Assembly (NCBI GenBank): GCA_001593925.1
Contig: LUCD01000074.1
Location: 1-6,890, forward strand
DNA: 6,890 nt
DNA from: Candidatus Bathyarchaeota archaeon B26-1
GTDB lineage: Archaea > Thermoproteota > Bathyarchaeia > Bathyarchaeales > B26-1
Direction: 5' to 3'
The position numbers and the translations under genes are program-made. Below are positions 1 to 6,522 of this stretch, piece after piece. Below the pieces are notes generated by a model that searched no databases, was not told the origin of the DNA, and was given only the letters and a program-made list of their open reading frames with translations. Positions within the stretch are counted from its first letter, which is position 1, and every line of letters starts with the position of its first letter.

Positions 1-667
1 CGATTCGCCTCCCCTTCTCAGCGTTCGCCTTTCTCGCGTCTCCAACGTATGCGTCGGGGTAGGCCGCGTACCAGTCGATCGAGGTTGAGGCTGGCGAGAC
101 ATCGTAGTCCCTTCTTGAACTGTAAAACTCCTTCGGAAGCCTCTCCATCTTGCAGAGTTCGGGGAAGAGGTATAAGGAGATGCTGGTCTCTATCTCGCCA
201 GCGTGCCCAGTCTCCGACGTTTCCTTCACTTCCTTGATGACTTCCGGGGCGAGAAAGATCGGTGGAAGATATACTGCGTAGTCTTTCCCTTTGTCGGCCA
301 CGTGCCGGAGGAAGACCCCAAGGATGCTTACGTTGCCCCCGTGAAAGTTTAGTAAGATTATCTTTTTAAAGCCGTTCCTAGCGACTTCGTCGCAGAGGTT
401 CTCGAGGAAGGCGAGTAGAACATCGGTTTCTAACGAGATCGCACCGGTCAGGTTCTTCATGGCCTTCGTGTAAGCGAAGTAGAGTGGGGGCAGGACGACC
501 GCAGGCTCCTTCTCAACGGCCATCAGGGCCAACTTGTGGGCTATAAGGGCGTCGTTCCCCAAAGGTAGATGTTCCCCATGCTTCTCGAGGCTCCCGATCG
601 GGATTATGCAGACCTCCTCCTTAACCATCTCGTAGAGCTCTCGCGAGGTAATCTTTTCCCATTGCAT
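1..667 (-). CDS. Creatininase-family metal-dependent amidohydrolase, C-terminus cut by window edge
   Basis: 222 residues are visible from an ATG at 667 to the window edge with no stop. Family members are usually about 230-260 residues, so little is missing. The creatininase signature is clear. GSLEKHGEHLPLGND (residues 25-39) holds the expected first metal ligands E28, H30 and D39, with the same spacing as in creatininase. NFHGGN (107-112) carries H109, and GHAGEIETS (154-162) carries H155 and E158. These are cytosolic binuclear-metal enzymes that hydrolyse cyclic amides or formamides. In archaea the family includes the ArfB formamide hydrolase of riboflavin/F420 synthesis, but I cannot tell the subfamily, so no symbol is given. 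F108 stands where glycine is more usual. An in-frame TGA lies 9 bases before the ATG, and a GGTGAT ribosome site precedes it, which fixes the start. It follows the sugar isomerase gene by 92 bases and is probably the last-seen gene of the same operon. Confidence 0.88.
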   Translation of the reverse strand, partial: MQWEKITSRELYEMVKEEVCIIPIGSLEKHGEHLPLGNDALIAHKLALMAVEKEPAVVLPPLYFAYTKAMKNLTGAISLETDVLLAFLENLCDEVARNGFKKIILLNFHGGNVSILGVFLRHVADKGKDYAVYLPPIFLAPEVIKEVKETSETGHAGEIETSISLYLFPELCKMERLPKEFYSSRRDYDVSPASTSIDWYAAYPDAYVGDARKANAEKGRRI

Positions 668-672
668 ACTAC

Positions 673-678
673 ATCACC
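673..678 (-). promoter_or_regulatory. Ribosome binding site of the creatininase-family gene
   Basis: On the minus strand GGTGAT lies 5 bases before the ATG at 667. It matches the anti-Shine-Dalgarno end of 16S rRNA. With the in-frame TGA just upstream of the ATG, it settles the start codon. Confidence 0.65.
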
Positions 679-723
679 GACCGAATTTTATGGGCTCAAA
701 CTTAAGACTTTATCTTCCAAGCT

Positions 724-747
724 GGCTTTTAAGGATGGAGGAAAGCC
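724..747. repeat. Short inverted repeat between the isomerase and creatininase genes
   Basis: GGCTTT (724-729) and AAAGCC (742-747) form a perfect 6-bp stem, extendable by G-U pairs on both sides, around a 12-base loop. It sits in the 92-base gap between two same-strand genes. No T-run follows on the minus strand, so it does not look like a terminator. It could be an mRNA hairpin or chance. The minus-strand TTAAAA inside it could also be a weak box A for the creatininase gene, about 60 bases from its start. Confidence 0.3.
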
Positions 748-759
748 GCATCTCTGAGG

Positions 760-1515
760 CTACCCCATAAGTTCTTTCAGGTTGTTTAGGCAACGTCTGA
801 CGCATTCGAGCGGGGGGTAGGCGTAACTCTCCTGCTCGACGATGTACCATTCCGTGCCGCCTATCGTTTCGCACAACGAGAAGAACTCCTTCCACTTCAT
901 CTCTCCCTCCCCTATAAGGGCTTTATCGTTCGTGGATGAGTACTCCTTGAGGTGAACTGTTAGAGCGCGGCCCGGATACCTCTTCAGAATCTCCAGTATC
1001 TCGTCGGGGCTGACTCCTCCACGCATTGCGTTTCCAGTATCTAATTGCATGACGACCTCCGGAGCCGTAGCCTTGAAGAATATGTCCCACGGCAGTTCCC
1101 CGTTTAACGGTTGGAACTCTATCATGTGATTGTGGTAGCCGACCCGCATCCCTTCTAGGCGCTCAGCGATCTCATTCATTAGACGGGCCGTTCTGAGCCA
1201 CGCGGCCTTAGAGTTCCTCATCTCCTCCGGCAGGCCGGGCACTATCAGGAACTTGTTTCCCAGAGTTCGGTTGAACTCGACCGTCCGCTCCAGTTCGTCT
1301 CCAAGCAAGGTGTGGATGCTGATGTGTGTACCGGCCACCTTCAACCCTACGTCATCCAGCATCCTCCTCAGCTCCTCTGCGCTCCGACCGTAGTACCCCG
1401 CGAACTCGACGCCTTCGTATCCCATATCCGCTATAGCCTCGAGGGTTCCGGGGAGGTCACGGGCGCAATCTTCCCGAACCGAGTAGAGCTGCAACGCGAT
1501 AGGTATCTTCCTCAT
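760..1515 (-). CDS. Sugar phosphate isomerase/epimerase, xylose-isomerase-like TIM barrel
   Basis: This complete 251-residue protein belongs to the AP-endonuclease-2/xylose-isomerase-like TIM-barrel superfamily, which includes IolE and many uncharacterised sugar isomerases and epimerases. Visible signatures in order are IALQLYSVRED (6-16), GYEGVEFAG (32-40, strand 2), GTHIS (62-66), YHNHMIEF (127-134), MQLDTGN (156-162), VHLKEY (187-192) and YIVEQE (224-229). By family analogy the divalent metal is bound by E133, D159, H188 and E227, all present, so an active enzyme is expected. The substrate cannot be read from sequence. There is no signal peptide, so it is cytosolic. The ATG at 1515 has GGGAGG 7 bases upstream (1528-1523). 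Only 24 bases separate it from the stop of the ThyX-like gene, so the two are probably co-transcribed. The gene is intact, with base composition like its neighbours. Confidence 0.9.
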   Translation of the reverse strand: MRKIPIALQLYSVREDCARDLPGTLEAIADMGYEGVEFAGYYGRSAEELRRMLDDVGLKVAGTHISIHTLLGDELERTVEFNRTLGNKFLIVPGLPEEMRNSKAAWLRTARLMNEIAERLEGMRVGYHNHMIEFQPLNGELPWDIFFKATAPEVVMQLDTGNAMRGGVSPDEILEILKRYPGRALTVHLKEYSSTNDKALIGEGEMKWKEFFSLCETIGGTEWYIVEQESYAYPPLECVRRCLNNLKELMG

Positions 1516-1539
1516 CCACCACCCTCCCTACACACTCTT

Positions 1540-2826
1540 CTATATCTTCAGTTCTGAGCCTTTAAGGCTTTGGGCTCCTATTACGTAGCGGTTGTATAGT
1601 GGACACAGCTCCTTTTGAGGCTCGAAGCATCTCCTCTCGGTCTCGCATCTGGCTCCGAGCTTCCCTGGAAAGTCTCCTTTGATGCTCTCTGCTATAAGCC
1701 TGTACTGCCTCCTTATCTCGAGTTGAGCTCTCATGCACGCCCTCAACATCACGGTTTCGTAGATGTTCCTGTTCCCGTAGATCGCGCAGTAGAGGTCCAT
1801 GATCTTTCCTAGGGGGGTTGCGTATACAGCCCTCTGAGTTTCTCCCCTGCAGAAGAGGCCGCTAGAGACTTCGAGGAGACGACGGTAATGTTCTTGAACG
1901 GCTTCCCTCAAATGTGCAGGTATGCCGGGAGGCGTATAGAATTCCTTTTCCTCTATAACGGACTCCCAAGAAGGCCACCAGAAGTATACTTGCCTATTCC
2001 TCACGTCTTGGTGGAAACTCGCGATCGACCTTCTGGAGTTCCAGACTAAAGCCTGCGTGTACGGGTCGTAATGGATTCTCCTAGGTTTGCCGGCTAGGAA
2101 CTCTTTGAGGAGGCTTCTCTGGGCGTCCTCGTCTTCTGAGAGGAGAGGCATCTTGGAGGCCGGCATCTCGGCTGTGGGCATGGAGAAGCCGTTTTCCTCC
2201 TCGTTCCACCTTGAGAGGGCTTCGCCGACGGCTCTAGCCTCCTCGAAAGGTTCATTCTTGAGATAGTTCGCCCACTTAGCTAGGTCCCTACCGATCTGTA
2301 TGTGGATTATCTCCTCGGTCACCGTTGAGAGGGGGAGTACGTATCTGGCATCCTCCTTCGCCGTCTTCGCGTTCCTCAACGTCCGATAGAGGGCTAGGGA
2401 CTCCTCCTCAACCCTCTTTAAAGTTCCGTTACGGTGGTCTACGAAACCCTTATGCTCCACGTATCTGAGGGAGAGCTCTGTCCCTACACCCTTGATCCCT
2501 CTGTTCGCGCCTATCGGTATCCAGCTCAGAAACGTAAAGAGCCTAGAGACAGCCTTTATGTAAAAGCCGTACCTCTCCATCTCTCCGATGTCCCCGTGGT
2601 GGTACTGTAAAACTTTCCTCACGTAAGGCTTAGAGGCCTCGGGGTGCCTATTCACGTACGCTATGAACTCTTCCACCGTTTCGATGGGCTCCTTGAAGAC
2701 ATCCTTCATAGCCTTCTGAACAGAGACGAAGATTCTGACGGCCGGTATATCGTAAGGCCGGTCCGACTGGAGATAGTATATCTCCCCGCCGAAAGGGGTC
2801 TTCCCGAGCAGGACCTCCTCAATCAC
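1540..2826 (-). CDS. Divergent tandem ThyX-like (flavin-dependent thymidylate synthase family) protein
   Basis: 428 residues with a GTG start. I see two consecutive ThyX-like halves. The first has HHGDIGEMERYGFYIKAVSR (76-95), ExSxRY as E117, S119, R121, Y122, and EDARYVLP (158-165). The second has SFHQDVRNR (270-278), FYTPPGI (296-302), RAVYATPLG (332-340), R353, and LRACMRAQLEIR (361-372), which matches the ThyX helix with LR and AQxEIR. Canonical ThyX (about 220-260 residues) methylates dUMP using FAD, NADPH and methylene-tetrahydrofolate, with an RHR motif binding FAD. Here RHR reads R109-G-I in the first half and R-N-R (276-278) in the second, so standard activity is doubtful. A tail with C394, C400 and C408 could bind metal, which is inference. 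No membrane segment is seen. It is the first gene of the minus-strand operon. The family assignment rests on motif recognition only. A remote fold relative with a different reaction is possible. Confidence 0.65.
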   Translation of the reverse strand: MIEEVLLGKTPFGGEIYYLQSDRPYDIPAVRIFVSVQKAMKDVFKEPIETVEEFIAYVNRHPEASKPYVRKVLQYHHGDIGEMERYGFYIKAVSRLFTFLSWIPIGANRGIKGVGTELSLRYVEHKGFVDHRNGTLKRVEEESLALYRTLRNAKTAKEDARYVLPLSTVTEEIIHIQIGRDLAKWANYLKNEPFEEARAVGEALSRWNEEENGFSMPTAEMPASKMPLLSEDEDAQRSLLKEFLAGKPRRIHYDPYTQALVWNSRRSIASFHQDVRNRQVYFWWPSWESVIEEKEFYTPPGIPAHLREAVQEHYRRLLEVSSGLFCRGETQRAVYATPLGKIMDLYCAIYGNRNIYETVMLRACMRAQLEIRRQYRLIAESIKGDFPGKLGARCETERRCFEPQKELCPLYNRYVIGAQSLKGSELKI

Positions 2827-2832
2827 AGGGAT

Positions 2833-2839
2833 TCCTCCC
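2833..2839 (-). promoter_or_regulatory. Ribosome binding site deciding the GTG start of the ThyX-like gene
   Basis: Minus-strand GGGAGGA ends 6 bases before the GTG at 2826. This is ideal spacing and supports GTG rather than a downstream ATG as start. Confidence 0.7.
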
Positions 2840-2899
2840 GTCCAATTTCGACCAGACCCGTCGACTCCTAAAAGCTGGTAGATGTATTATCCCTTCTCC

Positions 2900-2908
2900 T
2901 TTTTATAT
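2900..2908 (-). promoter_or_regulatory. Candidate archaeal promoter (box A) for the minus-strand operon
   Basis: The minus strand reads CCATATAAAAAGG, a good archaeal TATA element. Transcription would start about 25 bases downstream, near 2878, leaving a leader of roughly 50 bases that contains the GGGAGGA ribosome site. The same A/T block read on the plus strand (TTTTTATAT) could also act as an upstream TATA box for purS, so its direction is not certain. Confidence 0.5.
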
Positions 2909-2951
2909 GGACTAGGTTGTCCCTCAAGCCATCCTTGCTCGACTCATAAGG

Positions 2952-2958
2952 TTTTAAT
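2952..2958 (+). promoter_or_regulatory. Candidate box A promoter giving near-leaderless purS mRNA
   Basis: TTTTAAT is centred about 28 bases before the purS ATG at 2983. Archaeal transcription normally starts 24-28 bases past the centre of box A, so the mRNA would begin at or within a few bases of the ATG. This agrees with the absence of any Shine-Dalgarno-like sequence between 2961 and 2982. Confidence 0.5.
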
Positions 2959-2982
2959 CTCCCCTCACCCGTCAAATAAAGT

Positions 2983-3234
2983 ATGGAATACATTGCGCGG
3001 GTTGAGGTCAGCCTCAAGCCTGGCCACTCGGACCCCGAAGGTGAGACCACGAAGAACTCTCTGAAGGAGCTGAATTACCCCGTCAGAGAGGTTAGGGTGA
3101 GCAAGGTCTATCGAATCATCCTGGAGGCCTCCTCGGCTGAGGAGGCTGAGGCCTTGGTCGAGGAGATGTGTCAGAGGCTTCTGGCGAACCCTGTCAAGGA
3201 CGACTACACATTCAAGGTTGAGGAGAAGATATGA
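2983..3234 (+). CDS. purS: FGAM synthase subunit PurS
   Basis: 83 residues, the normal size for PurS (about 80-85). It is the small bridging subunit of phosphoribosylformylglycinamidine synthase and holds PurL and PurQ together for ammonia transfer. It starts with the typical first strand, YIARVEVSLKPGHSDPEG (3-20). The family motif of a Pro-Gly/Asp-Pro-Glu-Gly loop is present, followed by a short helix (TKNSLKEL), the VREVRVSKVYRI strand (34-45) and a Glu/Ala-rich second helix ending in LLANPVKDDYTF (65-76), where LANPVxxxY is characteristic. The protein is cytosolic. The ATG at 2983 has no ribosome site and lies at leaderless distance from a box A. The TGA stop overlaps the purL start (ATGA), so translation of the two is coupled. 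It diverges from the ThyX-like operon across 156 bases. Confidence 0.95.
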   Translation: MEYIARVEVSLKPGHSDPEGETTKNSLKELNYPVREVRVSKVYRIILEASSAEEAEALVEEMCQRLLANPVKDDYTFKVEEKI

Positions 3235-5612
3235 GCCGGAGGCTCTACCTCAGAAAAAGCGTGCCCTTCAGCCTCCTTGAGGTCAATCTACTCGAGGCTG
3301 ACAACGGCGACCTAGCCCGGATAAGCAGGGAGATGGGTCTAGCCCTAAACCTCCGAGAGATGAGGCGCGTAAAGGAGTACTTCTCCAAGGTCGGCCGTAA
3401 CCCCACCGATGTCGAGCTCCAAACGATTGGTCAGACATGGTCTGAACACTGCTACCACAAGACCTTCAAGGGGACGATAAGGACTTCTGATGGGAGAGAG
3501 GTTCGCAGTCTGCTGAAGACTTACATCGTCAAGGCTACGGAGGAGATCGATGCTCCTTGGTGCGTCTCCGTCTTCGAGGACAACGCGGGCATAATCCACT
3601 TTGATGGCGACTACGCCGTGGCCGTGAAGGTTGAGACCCACAACCACCCCTCGGCGATAGAGCCTTTCGGAGGAGCCGCGACGGGTGTAGGCGGGGTTAT
3701 ACGGGACGTGCTGGGGGTATGGGCCGACCCGATAGCGTGCACAGATGTTCTCGGCTTCGGCCCCCTAGACTACGACTTCGAGAAGCTGCCGCCGGGAGTT
3801 AAGCATCCGAAGTACATCTTTCGGGGGGTGGTCGCGGGCATAGGCCACTACGGGAACAATATGGGTATACCAACCGTGAACGGAGCCATATACTTCGATG
3901 AGAGCTACACCGGGAACGTGGTCGTCTACTGCGGATGCGTCGGGATACTCCCCGTTAAGAACTACGTCAAGAACGCCAAGCCTGGAGACGTCATAGTTCT
4001 AGCTGGGGGGAGGACCGGTAGGGACGGAATCCACGGTGTAACCTTTGCTTCTCTTGAACTCACAGAGGAGTCGGAGACCGTCTCTAGGCCGGCTGTTCAG
4101 ATAGCGAACCCCATCGAGGAGGAGAAGCTCAAGAGGGCTATAATCGCCGTTAGAGATTTGGGTTTAGGGACTTCGATAACCGATCTTGGAGGGGGAGGCC
4201 TCTCAAGCGCGGTTGGAGAGACAGCTCACAGGTTCGGGTGTGGAGCCTATGTAGACCTTGAGAAGGTTCCGCTGAAGTATCCCGGGATAGCTCCATGGGA
4301 GATATACATATCTGAGTCTCAGGAGAGGATGCTCCTAACCGTCCGGGAGAACGATCTGGAGAAGGTTCTCGAGGTCTTCCGGGAGGAGGATGTTGAGGCT
4401 ACGCCCATAGGTAGGCTAACTGCGGACGGCAGGCTTGAGTTGAGGTACAGAGGCTACGTGGTGGCCGACCTAGACATCGAGTTTCTCTTCTCCCCGCCTC
4501 CGGTTGAGAGGACAGCCCGGTGGGTTAGGCCCCGGCTTAGTGAACCGAGTTTCCCGGAGCCCGAAGACCTGACCAGCGATCTCCTCAAGATTCTCGCCTC
4601 CCCAAACGTGGCGAGTAAAGAGAGCGTCGTGAGGACTTACGACCACGAGGTTAAGGGTAACACCGTTCTCAAGCCTTTCTGCGGCAGGTACGACGGGCCG
4701 AGCGACGCGGCCGTCCTAAAACCCTTAGACGGTTCTTGGAAGGGCCTCGTGATCTCATGCGGGATGAACCCTCGATACGGGAAGATCGATCCTTACTGGA
4801 TGGCCGCCTCAGCCATCGATGAAGCCATAAGGAACAACACTGCGGTGGGCGGGAGGAGGATATCCCTCCTCGACAACTTCGTCTGGGGAAACCCGGAGAA
4901 GCCTGACAGGCTCGGCTCACTGCTCAGAGCTTGTGAGGCATGCTACAGGTTCGCTAAGGGCTTCGGTACGCCTTTCATCTCCGGGAAGGACAGCCTCTAC
5001 AACGAGTCTCCCCTCGGCCCCGTGACGCCGACGTTGCTCATAACGGCGGTAGGCGTGATACCTGACATTAGGAGAACGGTCTCCATGGACCTTAAAGAGT
5101 CTGGGAGCATCCTCTACCTGGTTGGGGCGACCTACCCTGAGCTTGGAGGGTCGGAGTATTACAGACTTAAGGGGTTCATCGGCCGGTCGGTTCCAAAAGT
5201 CAGGATCAAGGAGGCCGCTGAAACCGTGAGGGCGGTCGTTAAAGCCATAGATTCGGGCTACGTCAAGGCCTGCCACGACCTGTCCGAAGGGGGGCTGGGC
5301 GTCGCAGCTGCTGAGATGGCGTTCTCCGGAGGGCTAGGCTTAGAGATCAACCTCTCGAAGGTAGAGGCGTCGGGCGGGCTCTCGAGAAGCGACTTCGTCC
5401 TCTTCTCGGAGTCGAACAGCAGATTCCTCATCGAGGTCCCGGAAAAGGTTAAGGACGAGTTTGAGGCCCTCATGAAGGGTTTGAGGTTCTCCCCCATAGG
5501 GAGAGTTAAAGCGGAGGGTTGGCTCTCAATCTACGGCTTGAACGGCTCGAGAGTTGTGGACGTCAGCATAAAGGATCTGAGAGACGCTTGGAGAAGTACC
5601 TTCGGAGGGTGA
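3231..5612 (+). CDS. purL: FGAM synthase large subunit PurL (small-PurL type)
   Basis: 793 residues. It is the ATP-dependent synthetase that converts FGAR to FGAM with ammonia supplied by PurQ, in the cytosolic PurLQS complex. Two AIRS-like ATP-grasping halves are visible. The first half has QTWSEHCYHK (68-77, catalytic His H73), VETHNHPSAIEPFGG (134-148, Mg/ATP site), TGVGG (151-155), GRDGIHG (263-269), TDLGGGGLSSA (317-327) and SESQERM (361-367). The second half has YDHEVKG (470-476), SGKDSLYNE (584-592) and HDLSEGGLG (682-690). All key motifs are intact. It is longer than typical small PurL proteins (about 600-750). Roughly 35 extra residues precede the region aligning with the usual start, and there is a small insertion near 178-194. 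The ATG at 3231 overlaps the purS stop, and GAGGAG (3220-3225) lies 5 bases upstream inside purS. An internal start at M35 is possible, but the coupled start is preferred. Confidence 0.97.
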   Translation: MSRRLYLRKSVPFSLLEVNLLEADNGDLARISREMGLALNLREMRRVKEYFSKVGRNPTDVELQTIGQTWSEHCYHKTFKGTIRTSDGREVRSLLKTYIVKATEEIDAPWCVSVFEDNAGIIHFDGDYAVAVKVETHNHPSAIEPFGGAATGVGGVIRDVLGVWADPIACTDVLGFGPLDYDFEKLPPGVKHPKYIFRGVVAGIGHYGNNMGIPTVNGAIYFDESYTGNVVVYCGCVGILPVKNYVKNAKPGDVIVLAGGRTGRDGIHGVTFASLELTEESETVSRPAVQIANPIEEEKLKRAIIAVRDLGLGTSITDLGGGGLSSAVGETAHRFGCGAYVDLEKVPLKYPGIAPWEIYISESQERMLLTVRENDLEKVLEVFREEDVEATPIGRLTADGRLELRYRGYVVADLDIEFLFSPPPVERTARWVRPRLSEPSFPEPEDLTSDLLKILASPNVASKESVVRTYDHEVKGNTVLKPFCGRYDGPSDAAVLKPLDGSWKGLVISCGMNPRYGKIDPYWMAASAIDEAIRNNTAVGGRRISLLDNFVWGNPEKPDRLGSLLRACEACYRFAKGFGTPFISGKDSLYNESPLGPVTPTLLITAVGVIPDIRRTVSMDLKESGSILYLVGATYPELGGSEYYRLKGFIGRSVPKVRIKEAAETVRAVVKAIDSGYVKACHDLSEGGLGVAAAEMAFSGGLGLEINLSKVEASGGLSRSDFVLFSESNSRFLIEVPEKVKDEFEALMKGLRFSPIGRVKAEGWLSIYGLNGSRVVDVSIKDLRDAWRSTFGG
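5604..5612 (+). promoter_or_regulatory. Strong Shine-Dalgarno for purQ overlapping the purL stop
   Basis: GGAGGGTGA differs from the ideal complement of the 16S 3' end by one extra G. It ends 6 bases before the GTG at 5619 and includes the purL TGA. It decides the GTG start and suggests re-initiation by ribosomes finishing purL. Confidence 0.8.
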
Positions 5613-5618
5613 GCTGCC

Positions 5619-6437
5619 GTGGAGAAGGGGGAGATTAGGGTCTGCATTCTCCGCGTTGGGGGGACAAACTGTGACGCCGAGACCAAGAGGGCCTTTACAG
5701 AGCTAGGCGTAGAAGCCGAAGTCTACCACATAAACCAGATAGCTAAGCGTGGGATTCTCCAAGAGAGCGAGGCCCTCGTAATCCCCGGAGGCTTCTCATA
5801 CGGCGACTACGTTAGAGCCGGAGCAATACTCGCGAAGGGGCTCCTAACAAAACTCGGAGACGACTTGGAGAGGTTCATCGAGGAGGGAAAACCTGTCCTT
5901 GGAATATGCAACGGCTTTCAAGTCCTCGTTGAGGCTGGACTGCTCCCGGGCTTCGACGGTGTGGGAAGCCGTCCGGAAGCAGCCTTAACGACGAATATTC
6001 CAGTGGGATATAGGTGCCGCTGGGTCTACCTCAAGCATGAGAACCGAGGGAACTGCATCTTCACGAGCAAGGTTCCGAGAGATGTCACCCTCAGGATTCC
6101 GGTTGCCCACGCCGAGGGAAGATTCATCTTCCCGGAGGGGAAAGAGCAAGAGTACCTAGAGAGGCTCTACGAGAACGACCAGCTCGTCTTCAGGTACTGC
6201 GACGAGGACGGAAGATACGCGGAGGGCAGGTATCCAACCAACCCAAACGGCTCCTTCCATGATATAGCTGGAATCTGCAACCCGGAAGGGACGGTCTTTG
6301 GGTTGATGCCTCATCCAGAAAGGGCCTACTACGGCTGGCAGCTCCCAGACTGGACGAGAAGGGGGAGCCCTCCCAAATACGGAGACGGAAGGCTGATCTT
6401 CGAATCCATGATCGACTACCTGACAAGGAAGTTCTAG
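5619..6437 (+). CDS. purQ: FGAM synthase glutaminase subunit PurQ
   Basis: 272 residues from a GTG start. It is a class I (triad) glutamine amidotransferase that hydrolyses glutamine and channels ammonia to PurL. Signatures are VCILRVGGTNCDAET (8-22), LVIPGGFSYGDYVRAGA (53-69), the nucleophile elbow GICNGFQVL (95-103) with C97, RIPVAHAEGRF (159-169), and GLMPHPERA (228-236) with H232 and E234 completing the Cys-His-Glu triad. All are intact. It is longer than bacterial PurQ (about 225-230). The extra length sits between residues 126 and 152 and in a C-terminal stretch after the PHPER motif (WTRRGSPPKYGDG, 245-257). I recall both as features of many archaeal PurQ proteins. Only 6 bases separate it from the purL stop. 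It is the last gene of the operon. The sequence beyond it changes composition abruptly. Confidence 0.97.
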   Translation: MEKGEIRVCILRVGGTNCDAETKRAFTELGVEAEVYHINQIAKRGILQESEALVIPGGFSYGDYVRAGAILAKGLLTKLGDDLERFIEEGKPVLGICNGFQVLVEAGLLPGFDGVGSRPEAALTTNIPVGYRCRWVYLKHENRGNCIFTSKVPRDVTLRIPVAHAEGRFIFPEGKEQEYLERLYENDQLVFRYCDEDGRYAEGRYPTNPNGSFHDIAGICNPEGTVFGLMPHPERAYYGWQLPDWTRRGSPPKYGDGRLIFESMIDYLTRKF

Positions 6438-6486
6438 CAAAACATGCACATTGTAGTCAGTATGGTTATCTCACAAACATAGATAG

Positions 6487-6495
6487 ATATATTAA
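6487..6495 (+). promoter_or_regulatory. Candidate box A promoter of the homing endonuclease gene
   Basis: ATATATTAA lies in a very A/T-rich stretch, centred about 32 bases before the ATG at 6523. Predicted transcription start is near 6517, leaving a leader of only a few bases. No Shine-Dalgarno is present. The A/T-rich background makes a chance match fairly likely. Confidence 0.4.
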
Positions 6496-6522
6496 GTAGT
6501 TAGTGTTAAAAGAAACAAGAAA

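Noticed and set aside
49..757. Plus-strand small open frames over the creatininase region
   Set aside because: The minus-strand reading carries the full creatininase motif set. The plus-strand peptides show no family features.
2868..3064. Small open frames in the divergent promoter region and over the purS start
   Set aside because: They overlap promoter elements and purS, lack convincing starts, and have no recognisable sequence features.
4669..5497. Long open frames on the minus strand inside purL
   Set aside because: They lie fully antisense to a gene with strong family motifs and have low-complexity Ser/Arg-rich translations. They are shadows of G+C-biased coding sequence.
6156..6449. 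Antisense open frames over the end of purQ
   Set aside because: They overlap a complete purQ whose motifs run to the C-terminus. They show no recognisable domain and no ribosome site was noted.
6461..6481. Imperfect hairpin TATGGTT/AAACATA after purQ, considered as a terminator
   Set aside because: The stem is weak, A/T-rich and has a mismatch, and no T-run follows on the plus strand. It is expected by chance in such A/T-rich sequence.
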